DNA from: Achromobacter sp. Marseille-Q4962
GTDB lineage: Bacteria; Pseudomonadota; Gammaproteobacteria; Burkholderiales; Burkholderiaceae_B
DNA: 64,000 nucleotides
NCBI RefSeq assembly: GCF_943737005.1
Contig: NZ_CALSFU010000019.1
Span: forward strand, 26,918-90,917
Direction: 5' to 3'
This document shows positions 28,383-38,011 of this stretch, piece after piece. The notes below the pieces were generated by a model that saw only the letters and a program-made list of their open reading frames with translations, ran no database searches and was not told the origin of the DNA. Within the stretch, counting starts at the first letter, position 1; each line of letters starts with the position of its first letter. The position numbers were made by a program, and so were the translations under genes.

Positions 28383-30668
28383 ATGAACCTGCCCCAGCCC
28401 CAAGCCCTGCACGATGCGCTGCTCGCCCATCCCGGCGCGCTGCTCGTCGTGCGCGAGCCTTCGGCTCCGCCGCGTCCGGCCCCGGGCCAGCCGGGCGCGG
28501 CGTCGGACTACGTGCAGGCTACGCCCGAGATTTTCGTGGCCGTGCTCGCCCACGACGTCCCGCCGGGCGGGCAGGGCGGATGGCGCGTCATGGCCTTCAA
28601 CGGCCACGTGGACCTGGGCACGGGCATACGCACCGCCCTGGCGCAGATCGTGGCCGAAGAGCTGGACGTGCCGATGTCTCGGCTGGAAATGGTGCTCGGC
28701 CATACCGGCGCCGCGCCGAACCAGGGTCCGACCATCGCCAGCGCGAGCATCCAGATATCGGCGGTGCCGCTGCGCCGGGCCGCGGCCCAGGCGCGCGAGC
28801 ATCTGCTGATGCTCGCGGCCCGGCAATGGGGCGTCGCGCCGCAGGCGCTGTGCGCGCGCGACGGGGCGGTGCGGTTCGCCCACGGCGACGACCCGCGCCG
28901 GCTCGACTACGGCCGGCTGGTCCGGGGGCGGCATGTCCGGCTGGCCCTGGCCCCGTCCGAACAGGAAGTCCGGCTCAAGCCCGCGCGCGACTACACCATC
29001 GTGGGGCGCGGCGTCGCGCGCGTGGACATTCCGGCCAAGGCCGCCGGCGAACTCGCCTTCGTGCACGACGTGCGCTTGCCGGGGATGCGCCACGGCCGCG
29101 TCATCCGGCCGCCGCATCCCGGGCGCGACGCGGGCGATTTCATCGGCCGCTGCCTGATCGGCGTCGACCGCCAGTCGGTGGCCCACCTGCCGGGCCGCGT
29201 GCAGGTGGTGGTGCGGGGCGACTTCGTCGGCGTGGTGGCCGACCGCGAGGAGCAGGCGGTTGCGGCCATGCGCGCGCTCAAGCTGCGGTGGAAACCGGTG
29301 CCGCCCGCGCCGGACCTGCGGGACCTGGCCGCCGCTATCCGCGCCAACCCCGCGAGCCGCCGGCTGCTGCTCGAGGAAGGAGACGTGGAGGCCGCCTGCG
29401 GCCGCGGCGCCGCCCGCGTCCGGCGCAGCTATGTGTGGCCGTACCAGATGCACGCTTCCATCGGCCCGTCGTGCGCGGTGGCCGAATTCCGCGACGGCCG
29501 GCTGACGGTCTGGTCCGGCAGCCAGAACCCGCACATGCTGCGCATCGACCTGGACCGCCTGCTGAAACTGGGCGAAGACCGGATCGACATCGTGCGCATG
29601 GAAGCCTCGGGCTGTTATGGCCGCAATTGCGCCGACGATGTCTGCGCGGACGCCGCCCTGCTGTCCATGGCCGTGGGCGGGCCGGTTCGGGTGCAGCTCA
29701 CGCGCGAGCAGGAACACCAGTGGGAGCCCAAGGGCACGGGCCAGCTGATGGACGTGGAAGCCGCCATTGGCGCGGACGGCGGCCTGCTGGCCTACGACTT
29801 CGCCGTGCGCTATCCGTCCAACGACGCGCCGCTCCTGGCGCTGTTGCTGACCGGCAGCATTCCCGCCAGCCCGCGCACGCTCGAAATGGGCGACCGCACC
29901 GCCGTGCCGCCGTACCGCTGCCCGAACCGGCGCATCGTGTGCCACGACATGGCGCCGCTGGTGCGCTCCTCGTGGCTGCGCGGCGTCTCGGCCCTGCCCA
30001 ATTCCTTTGCCCACGATTGCATGATCGACGAGCTGGCGCACGCGGCGCTCGCCGATCCGGTGGACTACCGCCTGCGCCACCTGGACGACAGGCGCGCCAT
30101 CGAACTCATCGAGGCCACGGCCGCGCGCGCCGGCTGGCGCCGCCACGCGGCCGGCAGCCGGGGCCGGCCCGCGCCGGACGGCCTGCTGCATGGCCGGGGC
30201 ATGGCCTACGCGCGCTACGTGCACAGCAAGTTTCCCGGTTTCGGAGCGGCCTGGGCCGCCTGGGTGGTGGACCTGTGCGTGCACCCGGACAGCGGCCGCA
30301 TCGACGTCCGGCGCGTGGTCGTCGGCCAGGACACCGGCATGGTGGTCAATCCCGATGGCGTGCGCCACCAGATCCACGGTAACGTCAACCAGACGCTGAG
30401 CCGCTGCCTGGTCGAGCGGGTCGATTTCGACGAGGCGGGCGTGGCGAGCCGCGAATGGGGCGGCTACCCCATCCTGGGCTTCAGGGACCTGCCGCCCATC
30501 GACGTTCTGCTGATGCCGCGCCAGGACGAGCCGCCCCTGGGCGCGGGCGAATCCGCTTCCGTTCCCGGCCCGGCTGCGATCGCCAACGCGCTGTTCGACG
30601 CCACCGGCCGGCGGTTCTGCCAAGCGCCGTTCACTCCCGAGGCCGTGCGGGCCGCGCTCGCCGCATGA
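28383..30668 (+). CDS. Nicotinate dehydrogenase-type molybdenum-binding large subunit
   Basis: The 761-residue protein is a full-length xanthine-oxidase-family molybdenum subunit. It has the N-terminal segment with NGHVDLGTGIRTALAQIVAE, the hammerhead domain (FVHDVRLPGMRHGRVIRPP), EASGCYGRNCADDV at the cofactor site, and the catalytic glutamate in LGAGESASVPGPAAIANA. No cytochrome domain is attached. It lies 60 bases after nicF and before two molybdenum-cofactor maturation genes. I infer that it is the catalytic subunit working with NicA and the cytochrome-bearing NicB-like protein, as in dehydrogenases built from separate small, large and cytochrome subunits (described in Comamonas, from memory). 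Another N-heteroaromatic substrate is possible. Confidence 0.85.
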   Translation: MNLPQPQALHDALLAHPGALLVVREPSAPPRPAPGQPGAASDYVQATPEIFVAVLAHDVPPGGQGGWRVMAFNGHVDLGTGIRTALAQIVAEELDVPMSRLEMVLGHTGAAPNQGPTIASASIQISAVPLRRAAAQAREHLLMLAARQWGVAPQALCARDGAVRFAHGDDPRRLDYGRLVRGRHVRLALAPSEQEVRLKPARDYTIVGRGVARVDIPAKAAGELAFVHDVRLPGMRHGRVIRPPHPGRDAGDFIGRCLIGVDRQSVAHLPGRVQVVVRGDFVGVVADREEQAVAAMRALKLRWKPVPPAPDLRDLAAAIRANPASRRLLLEEGDVEAACGRGAARVRRSYVWPYQMHASIGPSCAVAEFRDGRLTVWSGSQNPHMLRIDLDRLLKLGEDRIDIVRMEASGCYGRNCADDVCADAALLSMAVGGPVRVQLTREQEHQWEPKGTGQLMDVEAAIGADGGLLAYDFAVRYPSNDAPLLALLLTGSIPASPRTLEMGDRTAVPPYRCPNRRIVCHDMAPLVRSSWLRGVSALPNSFAHDCMIDELAHAALADPVDYRLRHLDDRRAIELIEATAARAGWRRHAAGSRGRPAPDGLLHGRGMAYARYVHSKFPGFGAAWAAWVVDLCVHPDSGRIDVRRVVVGQDTGMVVNPDGVRHQIHGNVNQTLSRCLVERVDFDEAGVASREWGGYPILGFRDLPPIDVLLMPRQDEPPLGAGESASVPGPAAIANALFDATGRRFCQAPFTPEAVRAALAA

Positions 30669-30675
30669 GGCGTCC

Positions 30676-31725
30676 ATGACCGACATCGATACCCTGGTTC
30701 TGCGCAAGGCCGTCGAATGGCAGCACGCCGGCATGCCCGTATGGTTCGTCACCGTGGCCCGCACCTGGGGCTCGTCGCCCCGGCCGCCGGGCTCCGTCAT
30801 GGCCCTGAACGCGCGGGGCGAGGCCGAGGGCTCGGTTTCCGGCGGCTGCATCGAAGACGACCTGGCCCGCCGGGCGCGCGAGAACGCCCTGAATGCCGGC
30901 CCTGGCGCTCGTCCCGAGGTGCTGCGCTACGGCGTGCTTGCCGACGAGGCCCGCCGCTTCGGCCTGCCTTGCGGCGGAACCATGGAACTGGTGGTGGAGC
31001 GGGCGGCGCCTCACAGCGGGCTGCCGGCATTGCTGCAAGCCTGCCTGCAACGGCGTTGCGTGGAGCGCCGCCTCGATCTGCAATCCGGGCGGGCCGTGCT
31101 GCGCGACGGCCCGCCCGGCGGCGCGCCCCGGCTGACGGCATCCGCGTTTACGGCCTGTTTCGGCCCCCGGGCGCGGATGATCGTAATCGGCGCGGGCGAC
31201 ACGTCGCGCTACCTGTGCCGGATCGCGCTGACCCTGGGCTTCGAAATCGTGGTCTGCGATCCGCGCGACGCGCAGCAGGCGCCCTGGCAGGAAGAGGGCA
31301 TCGCGTTCACGCGTGAAATGCCCGACGACCTGATCCTCAGGCTCGGGCCCGACAGGCGCACGGCCGTCGTGGCGCTGACCCACGATCCCAAGCTGGACGA
31401 CCTCGCGCTGATCGATGCCCTGCAATCGGATGCGTTCTATGTCGGGGCCATCGGTTCGCGCCGGAACACCCGGCTGCGCCGGGCGCGGCTGCGCGAGCAT
31501 TTCGGCCTGACGGATGCGATGCTCGCGAGACTGCGCGGCCCGGCCGGCATTTTCATCGGCAGCAAGACGCCGGCCGAGATCGCCCTGTCCATCATGGCGG
31601 AAGTGGTTGCCGCCAAGAATGGCGTCCGCGATGACGTTCTGGAAACGGTGGCCGAAGGCAAGGCGCGGCTCGCCCACGGCGAGGACGCCGTCCCGGCCCT
31701 GGAAGACGGTTCTTGCCGCTACTAG
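30676..31725 (+). CDS. XdhC/CoxI-family molybdenum cofactor maturation protein
   Basis: This 349-residue protein has an N-terminal XdhC domain (VARTWGSSPRPPGSVMAL and GSVSGGCIEDDL) and a C-terminal Rossmann domain (MIVIGAGDTSRYLC, YVGAIGSRRNTRLRRARL, GPAGIFIGSKTPAEIALSIMAE). Family members bind the molybdenum cofactor, help sulfurate it and insert it into the large subunit. It starts seven bases after the molybdenum subunit gene, which it probably serves. Confidence 0.92.
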   Translation: MTDIDTLVLRKAVEWQHAGMPVWFVTVARTWGSSPRPPGSVMALNARGEAEGSVSGGCIEDDLARRARENALNAGPGARPEVLRYGVLADEARRFGLPCGGTMELVVERAAPHSGLPALLQACLQRRCVERRLDLQSGRAVLRDGPPGGAPRLTASAFTACFGPRARMIVIGAGDTSRYLCRIALTLGFEIVVCDPRDAQQAPWQEEGIAFTREMPDDLILRLGPDRRTAVVALTHDPKLDDLALIDALQSDAFYVGAIGSRRNTRLRRARLREHFGLTDAMLARLRGPAGIFIGSKTPAEIALSIMAEVVAAKNGVRDDVLETVAEGKARLAHGEDAVPALEDGSCRY

Positions 31726-31744
31726 CGTCCGGCGCGCACGCATC

Positions 31745-32395
31745 ATGGATACGCACACCCCCATCGCCGCCGTCATTCTGGCCGCGGGCCAGGGCTCGCG
31801 GCTGGGCGGCCGGCCCAAACCCGCGCTGCGGATCGACGGCGCGAGCCTGCTGGAAAGGCTGGCGTCGGCCCTGCGCGGCTCGGGGGTGGGCGCCATCGGC
31901 GCGGTGATCGGCCCTTATGCGTCCACGCTGCTTCCCCTGGCCGGGCGCTGCGGGGTCCGGGCGCTGCGGCACCCGCATGACGCGCCCACGCTCGTCGATT
32001 CGCAGCGGCTGGCGCTGGCCGCGCACGCGCGGATGCACCCTGCCCACGATCTGCTGGTGGTCCTGGGCGACCTGCCGCTGCTGGATGCCGGCGCGGTGCG
32101 GGCCCTGGTGCGCGGCTGGCGGGCCAGGCCGCCGGAAGTCGAACTCATGCAGCCCGTCGTGGCGGGCGTGCGCGGGCATCCGGTGCTGATGTCGTCGCAC
32201 TGCGCGGCGTCGGCGCACCGGCTGCCGCCGGGCTGCGGCATCCGGAAGTGGATGGCGCTGCATCCCGGCAGCGTGGCGCCGTTCCATAGCGACGAGCCGG
32301 CCTACGTGACGGACCTGGACACCCCGGAGGACGTGCGGGCCCTGCGCCGGATGCTGGCGCCCGCGTCCGTGGAATGGGCGCGGGCCCCGCGCTGA
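31745..32395 (+). CDS. MobA-like molybdenum cofactor cytidylyltransferase (MocA type)
   Basis: The 216-residue nucleotidyltransferase begins with the NTP-binding signature AAVILAAGQGSRLGGRPKPAL and has the metal-binding VVLGDLPLLD. It should attach CMP to the molybdopterin cofactor, giving the cytosine dinucleotide form used by xanthine-oxidase-type dehydrogenases such as nicotinate dehydrogenase. It is the last gene of the nic operon; 158 bases follow before the aromatic-CoA operon. Confidence 0.88.
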   Translation: MDTHTPIAAVILAAGQGSRLGGRPKPALRIDGASLLERLASALRGSGVGAIGAVIGPYASTLLPLAGRCGVRALRHPHDAPTLVDSQRLALAAHARMHPAHDLLVVLGDLPLLDAGAVRALVRGWRARPPEVELMQPVVAGVRGHPVLMSSHCAASAHRLPPGCGIRKWMALHPGSVAPFHSDEPAYVTDLDTPEDVRALRRMLAPASVEWARAPR

Positions 32396-32466
32396 TTTCC
32401 GTCCCTATTTAATTTCCGACCCATCTCGGTTTCCCCATTTGCGGCGGATCAACTTCGGGTATATAT

Positions 32467-32482
32467 TTCAAGCCTAAACTAT
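32467..32482 (+). promoter_or_regulatory. Candidate shared operator/promoter motif ahead of the aromatic-CoA operon
   Basis: TTCAAGCCTAAACTAT here matches TTTAAACCTAAACTAT at 6078-6093 at 14 of 16 positions. A further CCTAAA follows 14 bases on (32487). It lies 71 bases before the ATG of the monooxygenase gene, in a short AT-rich stretch (32400-32500). A common regulator is inferred. Confidence 0.35.
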
Positions 32483-32553
32483 CCAGACCTAAAATCTGCG
32501 GCGTCCGGCACCAGCCCGGCAGGGTAGCCGCCTACCACGGAGCGCATACGGCG

Positions 32554-34905
32554 ATGAAGATAGTCTGCATAGGCGGCGGCCCCGCCGGTCTGTATTTCGG
32601 CCTGCTGATGAAGCTGCGGGATCCGGCCAACGAAGTCACCGTGATCGAACGCAACCGGCCCTACGATACCTTCGGCTGGGGGGTGGTGTTCTCGGACGCC
32701 ACCATGTCCAACCTCAGCGAGGCCGATCCGGTGTCGGCCCGCACCATCGGCGAGGCGTTCAACCGCTGGGACGACATCGACATCCATTTCAAGGGACGCA
32801 CCTTGCGCAGCGGCGGCCATGGCTTCATCGGCATCGGCCGCAAGAAACTGCTGAATATTCTGCAGGCCCGCTGCGAAGACGTGGGCGTGAAGCTGGTGTT
32901 CGAGGAGTTCGTGCAGGACGACCAGGCGGTGGCCCGCCAGTACGACGCCGATCTCGTCATCGCTTCCGATGGCATCAACAGCCAGATCCGCACGCGCTAC
33001 GCCGACACCTACCATCCCGACATCGACCAGCGCCGCTGCCGCTTCGTCTGGCTGGGCACCACCAAGACCTTCGACGCCTTCACCTTCGCTTTCGTGCAGA
33101 CCGAGCACGGCTGGTTCCAGGCCCATGCCTACCAGTTCGAGGAAGGGCTTTCCACTTTCATCGTGGAGACGCCCGAGGAAACCTGGAAAGCCGCCGGCAT
33201 CGACCAGATGAGCCAGGAAGACGGCATCGCCTATTGCGAAAAGCTGTTCGCGCCCTGGCTGGACGGCCACCGCCTCATGAGCAACGCGGCCCACCTGCGC
33301 GGCTCGGCCATCTGGATCCGCTTTCCGCGCGTCATCTGCAACACCTGGGTGCACTGGAACACGCTGGACACCGCGCGCGGCGAGCGGCGCGTGCCTGTGG
33401 TGCTCATGGGAGACGCCGCGCACACCGCCCATTTCTCGATCGGGTCCGGCACCAAGCTGGCCCTGGAAGACGCCATCGAGCTGGCGCGCTGCCTGAGCGG
33501 CGCGGAGGGTTCGGTCGAGGCCGGCCTGACGCGCTACGAGGAGGTGCGCAGCGTGGAGGTGCTGAAGATCCAGAACGCCGCGCGCAACTCCACCGAGTGG
33601 TTCGAGAACGTGGCGCGCTACGCCGGCCTGGAGCCGGAGCAGTTCGCCTATTCGCTGCTGACCCGTTCGCAGCGTATTTCGCATGAGAACCTGCGCCTGC
33701 GCGACGCTGCCTGGCTGGAGGGTTACGAGCGCTGGCTGGCCGAACGCGCCGGCGCGCCGGCGCCCGCCGGCCAGCGGCCGCCGCTGCCCATGCTCACGCC
33801 CTTCCAGGCGCGCGGCGTGCGGCTGAAGAACCGCATCATGGTGTCGCCCATGGCCATGTATTCCTGCGAGAACGGCGTGCCCGGCGATTTCCACCTGGTG
33901 CACCTGGGCGCGCGCGCCATGGGCGGGGCCGGCCTGGTCATGGTGGAAATGACCTGCGTGACGCCGGAGGGCCGCATCACCCCGGGCTGCCCCGGCCTGT
34001 GGAACGACGACCAGGCGCGCGCTTTCAAGCGCATCGTGGATTTCGTGCACGCCAATTCCGATGCCCGCATCGGCATGCAGCTGGGCCATGCCGGCCGCAA
34101 GGGTTCCACGCAGCTCGGCTGGCAGAAGATCGACCATCCCCTGCCCGAAGGCAACTGGCCGCTGCTCTCGGCGTCGGCGCTGCCTTACATCGAGGGCGTA
34201 TCGCAGGTGCCGCGCGCCATGACGCGGGCCGACATGGACCAGGTGCGCGACAGCTTCGTGGCCGCCGCCCGGCGCGCGGTGGAAGCCGGTTTCGACTGGC
34301 TCGAACTGCACTGCGCGCACGGCTACCTGCTGTCCAGCTTCATCTCGCCGCTGACCAACCGGCGCGAGGACGAGTACGGCGGCAGCCTGGACAACCGCCT
34401 GCGCTACCCGCTGGAGGTCTTTCGCGCCGTGCGCGAGGTGTGGCCGGCGGACAAGCCCATGTCGGTGCGCATCTCGGCGCACGACTGGGTGGAGGGCGGC
34501 ATCACGGCCGACGACGCGGTGGAGATCGCGCGCCGCTTCAGGGCGGCCGGAGCCGACCTGATCGACTGCTCTTCCGGCCAGGTGAGCAAGGCCGAGAAGC
34601 CGGTGTACGGCCGGATGTTCCAGACCCCCTTCGCCGACCGCGTGCGCAACGAGGCCGGCATCGCCACCATCGCGGTGGGCGCGATTTTCGAGGCCGATCA
34701 CGCCAACGGCATCATCGCCTCGGGCCGCGCCGACCTCTGCGCCCTGGCGCGCCCGCACCTGGCGGACGCGTCCTGGACGCTGCGCGAATCGGCGCGCGTG
34801 GGTTACCGTGAGGTGGGCTGGCCGAACCAGTACCTGGCGGGCAAGCGCCAGCTCGAAACCAACTTCGAACGCGCCGCGGCCATGGCGCAACTGGACATCA
34901 AATGA
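32554..34905 (+). CDS. Anthraniloyl/salicylyl-CoA monooxygenase fused to an old-yellow-enzyme reductase
   Basis: The 783-residue bifunctional flavoprotein has an FAD monooxygenase half (residues 1 to about 400: [51 protein letters not shown]) and an FMN old-yellow-enzyme half (about 412-783: [40 protein letters not shown]). This architecture is that of 2-aminobenzoyl-CoA monooxygenase/reductase, often annotated salicylyl-CoA 5-hydroxylase. It would hydroxylate C5 of the aryl-CoA and reduce the product to a non-aromatic ring. Adjacent beta-oxidation genes, a CoA ligase and RidA favour the 2-aminobenzoate substrate. The stop overlaps the SDR start. Confidence 0.9.
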   Translation: MKIVCIGGGPAGLYFGLLMKLRDPANEVTVIERNRPYDTFGWGVVFSDATMSNLSEADPVSARTIGEAFNRWDDIDIHFKGRTLRSGGHGFIGIGRKKLLNILQARCEDVGVKLVFEEFVQDDQAVARQYDADLVIASDGINSQIRTRYADTYHPDIDQRRCRFVWLGTTKTFDAFTFAFVQTEHGWFQAHAYQFEEGLSTFIVETPEETWKAAGIDQMSQEDGIAYCEKLFAPWLDGHRLMSNAAHLRGSAIWIRFPRVICNTWVHWNTLDTARGERRVPVVLMGDAAHTAHFSIGSGTKLALEDAIELARCLSGAEGSVEAGLTRYEEVRSVEVLKIQNAARNSTEWFENVARYAGLEPEQFAYSLLTRSQRISHENLRLRDAAWLEGYERWLAERAGAPAPAGQRPPLPMLTPFQARGVRLKNRIMVSPMAMYSCENGVPGDFHLVHLGARAMGGAGLVMVEMTCVTPEGRITPGCPGLWNDDQARAFKRIVDFVHANSDARIGMQLGHAGRKGSTQLGWQKIDHPLPEGNWPLLSASALPYIEGVSQVPRAMTRADMDQVRDSFVAAARRAVEAGFDWLELHCAHGYLLSSFISPLTNRREDEYGGSLDNRLRYPLEVFRAVREVWPADKPMSVRISAHDWVEGGITADDAVEIARRFRAAGADLIDCSSGQVSKAEKPVYGRMFQTPFADRVRNEAGIATIAVGAIFEADHANGIIASGRADLCALARPHLADASWTLRESARVGYREVGWPNQYLAGKRQLETNFERAAAMAQLDIK

Positions 34906-35693
34906 GCACGAATCAGCTTCCGCTGGCGGGACGCCACGCGCTGGTCACGGGCGGGGCGCGGGGCATCGGCCTGGCGTCGGCCCGCGCGCTGCTGCGCCGC
35001 GGCGCGCGCGTGACCCTGCTGGGCCGCGACGCGGCCGCGCTTGCCGCGGCGGCGGCCGACCTGGCCGCCGAAGGCGAGGTGCGCACGGCAAGCGCCGACA
35101 TTGCCGACGAAGCCTCGGTGCGCGCCGCTTTCGCCCGGGCCGAGGCGGAGTCCGGCCCCGTGCTGGTGCTGGTGAACAACGCCGGGCAGGCGGTCAGCCA
35201 GCGCTTCGACCGCACCGACGCGGCGCTGTGGCAATCCATGCTGGCCGTGAACCTGACCGGCACCTACCATTGCATCCAGGCGGCGCTGCCCGGCATGCTG
35301 CGCGAGAAGTGGGGCCGCGTCATCAACGTGGCGAGCACGGCGGGCCTGACCGGCTATGCCTATGTAAGCGCCTACTGCGCGGCCAAGCACGGCGTCATCG
35401 GCCTCACGCGCGCGCTGGCGCTCGAGACGGCGCAGAAGGGCATTACCGTCAACGCGGTGTGCCCGGGCTACACCGACACCGACATCGTGCGCGGCGCCGT
35501 GGCCAACATCGTCGAAAAGACGGGGATGGCGCCGGAGGCGGCCCGCGCCAGACTGGCCGAGCGCAATCCGCAGGGCCGGCTGGTGCGGCCGGAGGAAGTG
35601 GCCGAGACGGTGGCCTGGCTGGCGCTGCCCGCGTCTTCCTCCGTCAACGGCCAGGCCATCGCCGTCGACGGCGGCGAAGTCATGACCGGCTGA
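34902..35693 (+). CDS. Short-chain dehydrogenase/reductase (3-hydroxyacyl-CoA type)
   Basis: The 263-residue SDR has the cofactor motif [13 protein letters not shown], a Ser in INVASTAG and the catalytic YCAAK. In this operon it most likely oxidises a cyclic 3-hydroxyacyl-CoA, or reduces the keto group of the dearomatised intermediate. It is translationally coupled to the monooxygenase gene (ATGA overlap). Exact substrate inferred from context only. Confidence 0.87.
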   Translation: MSTNQLPLAGRHALVTGGARGIGLASARALLRRGARVTLLGRDAAALAAAAADLAAEGEVRTASADIADEASVRAAFARAEAESGPVLVLVNNAGQAVSQRFDRTDAALWQSMLAVNLTGTYHCIQAALPGMLREKWGRVINVASTAGLTGYAYVSAYCAAKHGVIGLTRALALETAQKGITVNAVCPGYTDTDIVRGAVANIVEKTGMAPEAARARLAERNPQGRLVRPEEVAETVAWLALPASSSVNGQAIAVDGGEVMTG

Positions 35694-35731
35694 GCCGCAC
35701 GCCCATTGAACGATTCACGAACGGAGACACC

Positions 35732-36589
35732 ATGAGCACGCAGTCCGAAGCACACACCATGAAGCACCACAAGCGGCCGATGGCCGGCTACGAGGCCCGG
35801 ACCTTCCTGTGGCGGGTGTCGGCGGACGGCAAGGTGGCCACCATCACCCTGAACCGCCCCGAGCGCAAGAATCCGCTCACTTTCGATTCCTATGCCGAGC
35901 TGCGCGACCTGTTTCGCGCGCTGGTGTACGCCACCGACATCAAGGTGGTGGTGGTGACGGGCGCGGGCGGCAATTTCTGCTCCGGCGGCGACGTGCACGA
36001 GATCATAGGGCCGCTGACCCGCATGAGCATGCCCGAGCTGCTGGACTTCACGCGCATGACGGGCGACCTGGTCAAAGCCATGCGCGCCTGCCCGCAGCCC
36101 ATCGTGGCGGCGGTGGACGGCGTGTGCGCGGGGGCGGGGGCCATGGTGGCGCTGGCCTCGGACCTGCGGCTGGGCACGCCGGCCGCGCGCACCGCTTTCC
36201 TGTTCACGCGCGTGGGCCTGGCGGGCGCGGACATGGGAGCCTGCACGCTGCTGCCGCGCATGATCGGGCAGGGCCGGGCCTCCGAGCTGCTGTACACCGG
36301 CCGCGCCATGACGGCGCAGGAAGGCGCCGACTGGGGCTTTTTCAACAGCCTGCACGAGCCGGGCGAGCTGCAGCAGGCCGCCCAGGCCCTGGCCGCCCAG
36401 CTGGCCGCCGGCCCCACGTTTGCGCACGGCGTTACCAAGAAGCTGCTGCACCAGGAATGGAATATGGGCGTGGACGAGGCCATCGAGGCCGAAGCCGAGG
36501 CCCAGGCCATCTGCATGCAGACCCGCGATTTCCGCCGCGCCTACGAGGCTTTCGTGGCGAAGCGGAAGCCGGTGTTCGAAGGAGATTGA
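35732..36589 (+). CDS. Enoyl-CoA hydratase/isomerase family protein
   Basis: The 285-residue crotonase-fold protein has the oxyanion-hole segments [12 protein letters not shown] and [16 protein letters not shown]. The usual first catalytic Glu is not apparent, and [18 protein letters not shown] carries Asp where the second Glu is often found, so hydration chemistry may be altered (ring hydrolysis is also possible in this superfamily). It starts after ACGGAGACACC. It is placed between the SDR and the acyl-CoA dehydrogenase of the same pathway. Confidence 0.87.
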   Translation: MSTQSEAHTMKHHKRPMAGYEARTFLWRVSADGKVATITLNRPERKNPLTFDSYAELRDLFRALVYATDIKVVVVTGAGGNFCSGGDVHEIIGPLTRMSMPELLDFTRMTGDLVKAMRACPQPIVAAVDGVCAGAGAMVALASDLRLGTPAARTAFLFTRVGLAGADMGACTLLPRMIGQGRASELLYTGRAMTAQEGADWGFFNSLHEPGELQQAAQALAAQLAAGPTFAHGVTKKLLHQEWNMGVDEAIEAEAEAQAICMQTRDFRRAYEAFVAKRKPVFEGD

Positions 36590-36594
36590 TTGAG

Positions 36595-36645
36595 CCCGCC
36601 TCCCTCCAGCGGAGCGCCTGCGGCGCTCCGCTGGAGGGAGGCGGG
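36595..36645. repeat. Perfect 24-bp-stem, 3-base-loop hairpin inside the operon
   Basis: The arm starting CCCGCCTCCCTCCAGCGG (36595-36618) and its exact reverse complement (36622-36645) surround the loop TGC. It lies five bases after the enoyl-CoA hydratase stop and about 130 bases before the dehydrogenase start. The predicted RNA hairpin is extremely stable. It may lower downstream expression, protect the upstream mRNA, or be a mobile repeat. Confidence 0.8.
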
Positions 36646-36775
36646 GTGCGTGCATGTGTGCAGGTGCGCGGAGGATTCGGGCGGCCCCTCCGGCTATGCT
36701 GGGTGGGCCCGGGGCCGGAGGCGCCGGCTTGCTGCGGGCGGAGCGAACGTACGGGATGCGATGGAGATGACTGAG

Positions 36776-37945
36776 ATGAGCGACATGAGCTGGCTGGATT
36801 GGCCATTTTTCGAGGAGCGGCACCGGACGCTGGCGCGGGAGGTGGATGAGTGGTGCGGGACGGCGCTGGCCGGGGTGGACCATCATGACGCGGACGCGGC
36901 GTGCCGCAAGCTGGTGAAGGCCATGGGCGAGGCGGGCTGGCTGCGCTACGCGGTGGCTGGCGGGCCCGGAGGGGGCTGGGGCGGCGCGCTGCCCGAGGTG
37001 GACTCGCGTTCGGTCTGCATCCTGCGCGAAACCTTCGCGCGGCACGAGGGCCTGGCCGATTTCGCCTTTGCCATGCAGGGCCTGGGCAGCGGCGCGATTT
37101 CGCTGATGGGTTCCGATGCGTTGCGCGAGCGCTACCTGCCGCGCGTGGCGCGCGGGCAGGCCATCGCGGCATTCGCGCTGTCCGAGCCGGAGGCGGGCTC
37201 CGACGTGGCCGCGCTGGCGTGCGAGGCGCGCCAGGACGGCGGCCACTACGTGCTCGACGGCGTCAAGACCTGGATCTCCAATGGCGGCATCGCCGATTTC
37301 TATTGCGTCTTCGCGCGCACCGGCGAGGCGCCGGGGTCGCGCGGCATCAGCGCGTTCGTGGTGGACGCGGACACGCCGGGCTTCTCCGTGAGCGAGCGCA
37401 TCGATCTCATTGCCCCGCACCCGCTGGGCACGCTCTCGTTCGAGAACTGCCGCATCCCGGCCACCCAGCGCCTGGGCGAGCCCGGGCAGGGCTTCAAGCT
37501 GGCCATGATGACGCTGGACATCTTCCGCGCTTCGGTGGCGGCCGCCGCGCTCGGGTTCGCCAAGCGCGCGCTGGACGAAGGCCTGGCGCGCGCCCGCTCG
37601 CGCCGCATGTTCGGCCAGACGCTGGCCGACCTGCAGCTGACGCAGGCCGCGCTGGGCGACATGGCCACCGCCATCGACGCTTCGGCGCTGCTCACCTACC
37701 GGGCCGCCTGGCTGCGCGACGTGCGCAAGCAGCGCACCACGCGCGAGGCGGCCATGGCCAAGATGACGGCCACCGAGTCGGCGCAGTCCGTCATCGACCG
37801 CGCGCTGCAGATGTTCGGCGGCGCGGGCGTGGTGTCGGGCATGCCGGTGGAAAAGCTCTATCGCGAGATCCGCGCGCTGCGCATCTACGAGGGCGCCACC
37901 GAGGTGCAGAAGCTGATCATCGCCCGTGAATTGCTGAAGGCATAA
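36776..37945 (+). CDS. Acyl-CoA dehydrogenase family protein
   Basis: The 389-residue flavoprotein has the FAD and substrate motifs [15 protein letters not shown] and [11 protein letters not shown], and the catalytic glutamate region [17 protein letters not shown] near the C-terminus. It would oxidise the cyclic acyl-CoA made upstream. I chose ATG 36776 because GGAG lies nine bases before it; ATG 36761 would add five residues (MEMTE). The open frame extends to 36590 through the hairpin, which is not coding-like. Confidence 0.9.
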   Translation: MSDMSWLDWPFFEERHRTLAREVDEWCGTALAGVDHHDADAACRKLVKAMGEAGWLRYAVAGGPGGGWGGALPEVDSRSVCILRETFARHEGLADFAFAMQGLGSGAISLMGSDALRERYLPRVARGQAIAAFALSEPEAGSDVAALACEARQDGGHYVLDGVKTWISNGGIADFYCVFARTGEAPGSRGISAFVVDADTPGFSVSERIDLIAPHPLGTLSFENCRIPATQRLGEPGQGFKLAMMTLDIFRASVAAAALGFAKRALDEGLARARSRRMFGQTLADLQLTQAALGDMATAIDASALLTYRAAWLRDVRKQRTTREAAMAKMTATESAQSVIDRALQMFGGAGVVSGMPVEKLYREIRALRIYEGATEVQKLIIARELLKA

Positions 37946-38011
37946 GAGGCAGGGGCCGCCGAGCCCCGTCCTTCAGATCTTCCAACCACCGCACAGCACA
38001 AGGGGAAAACC

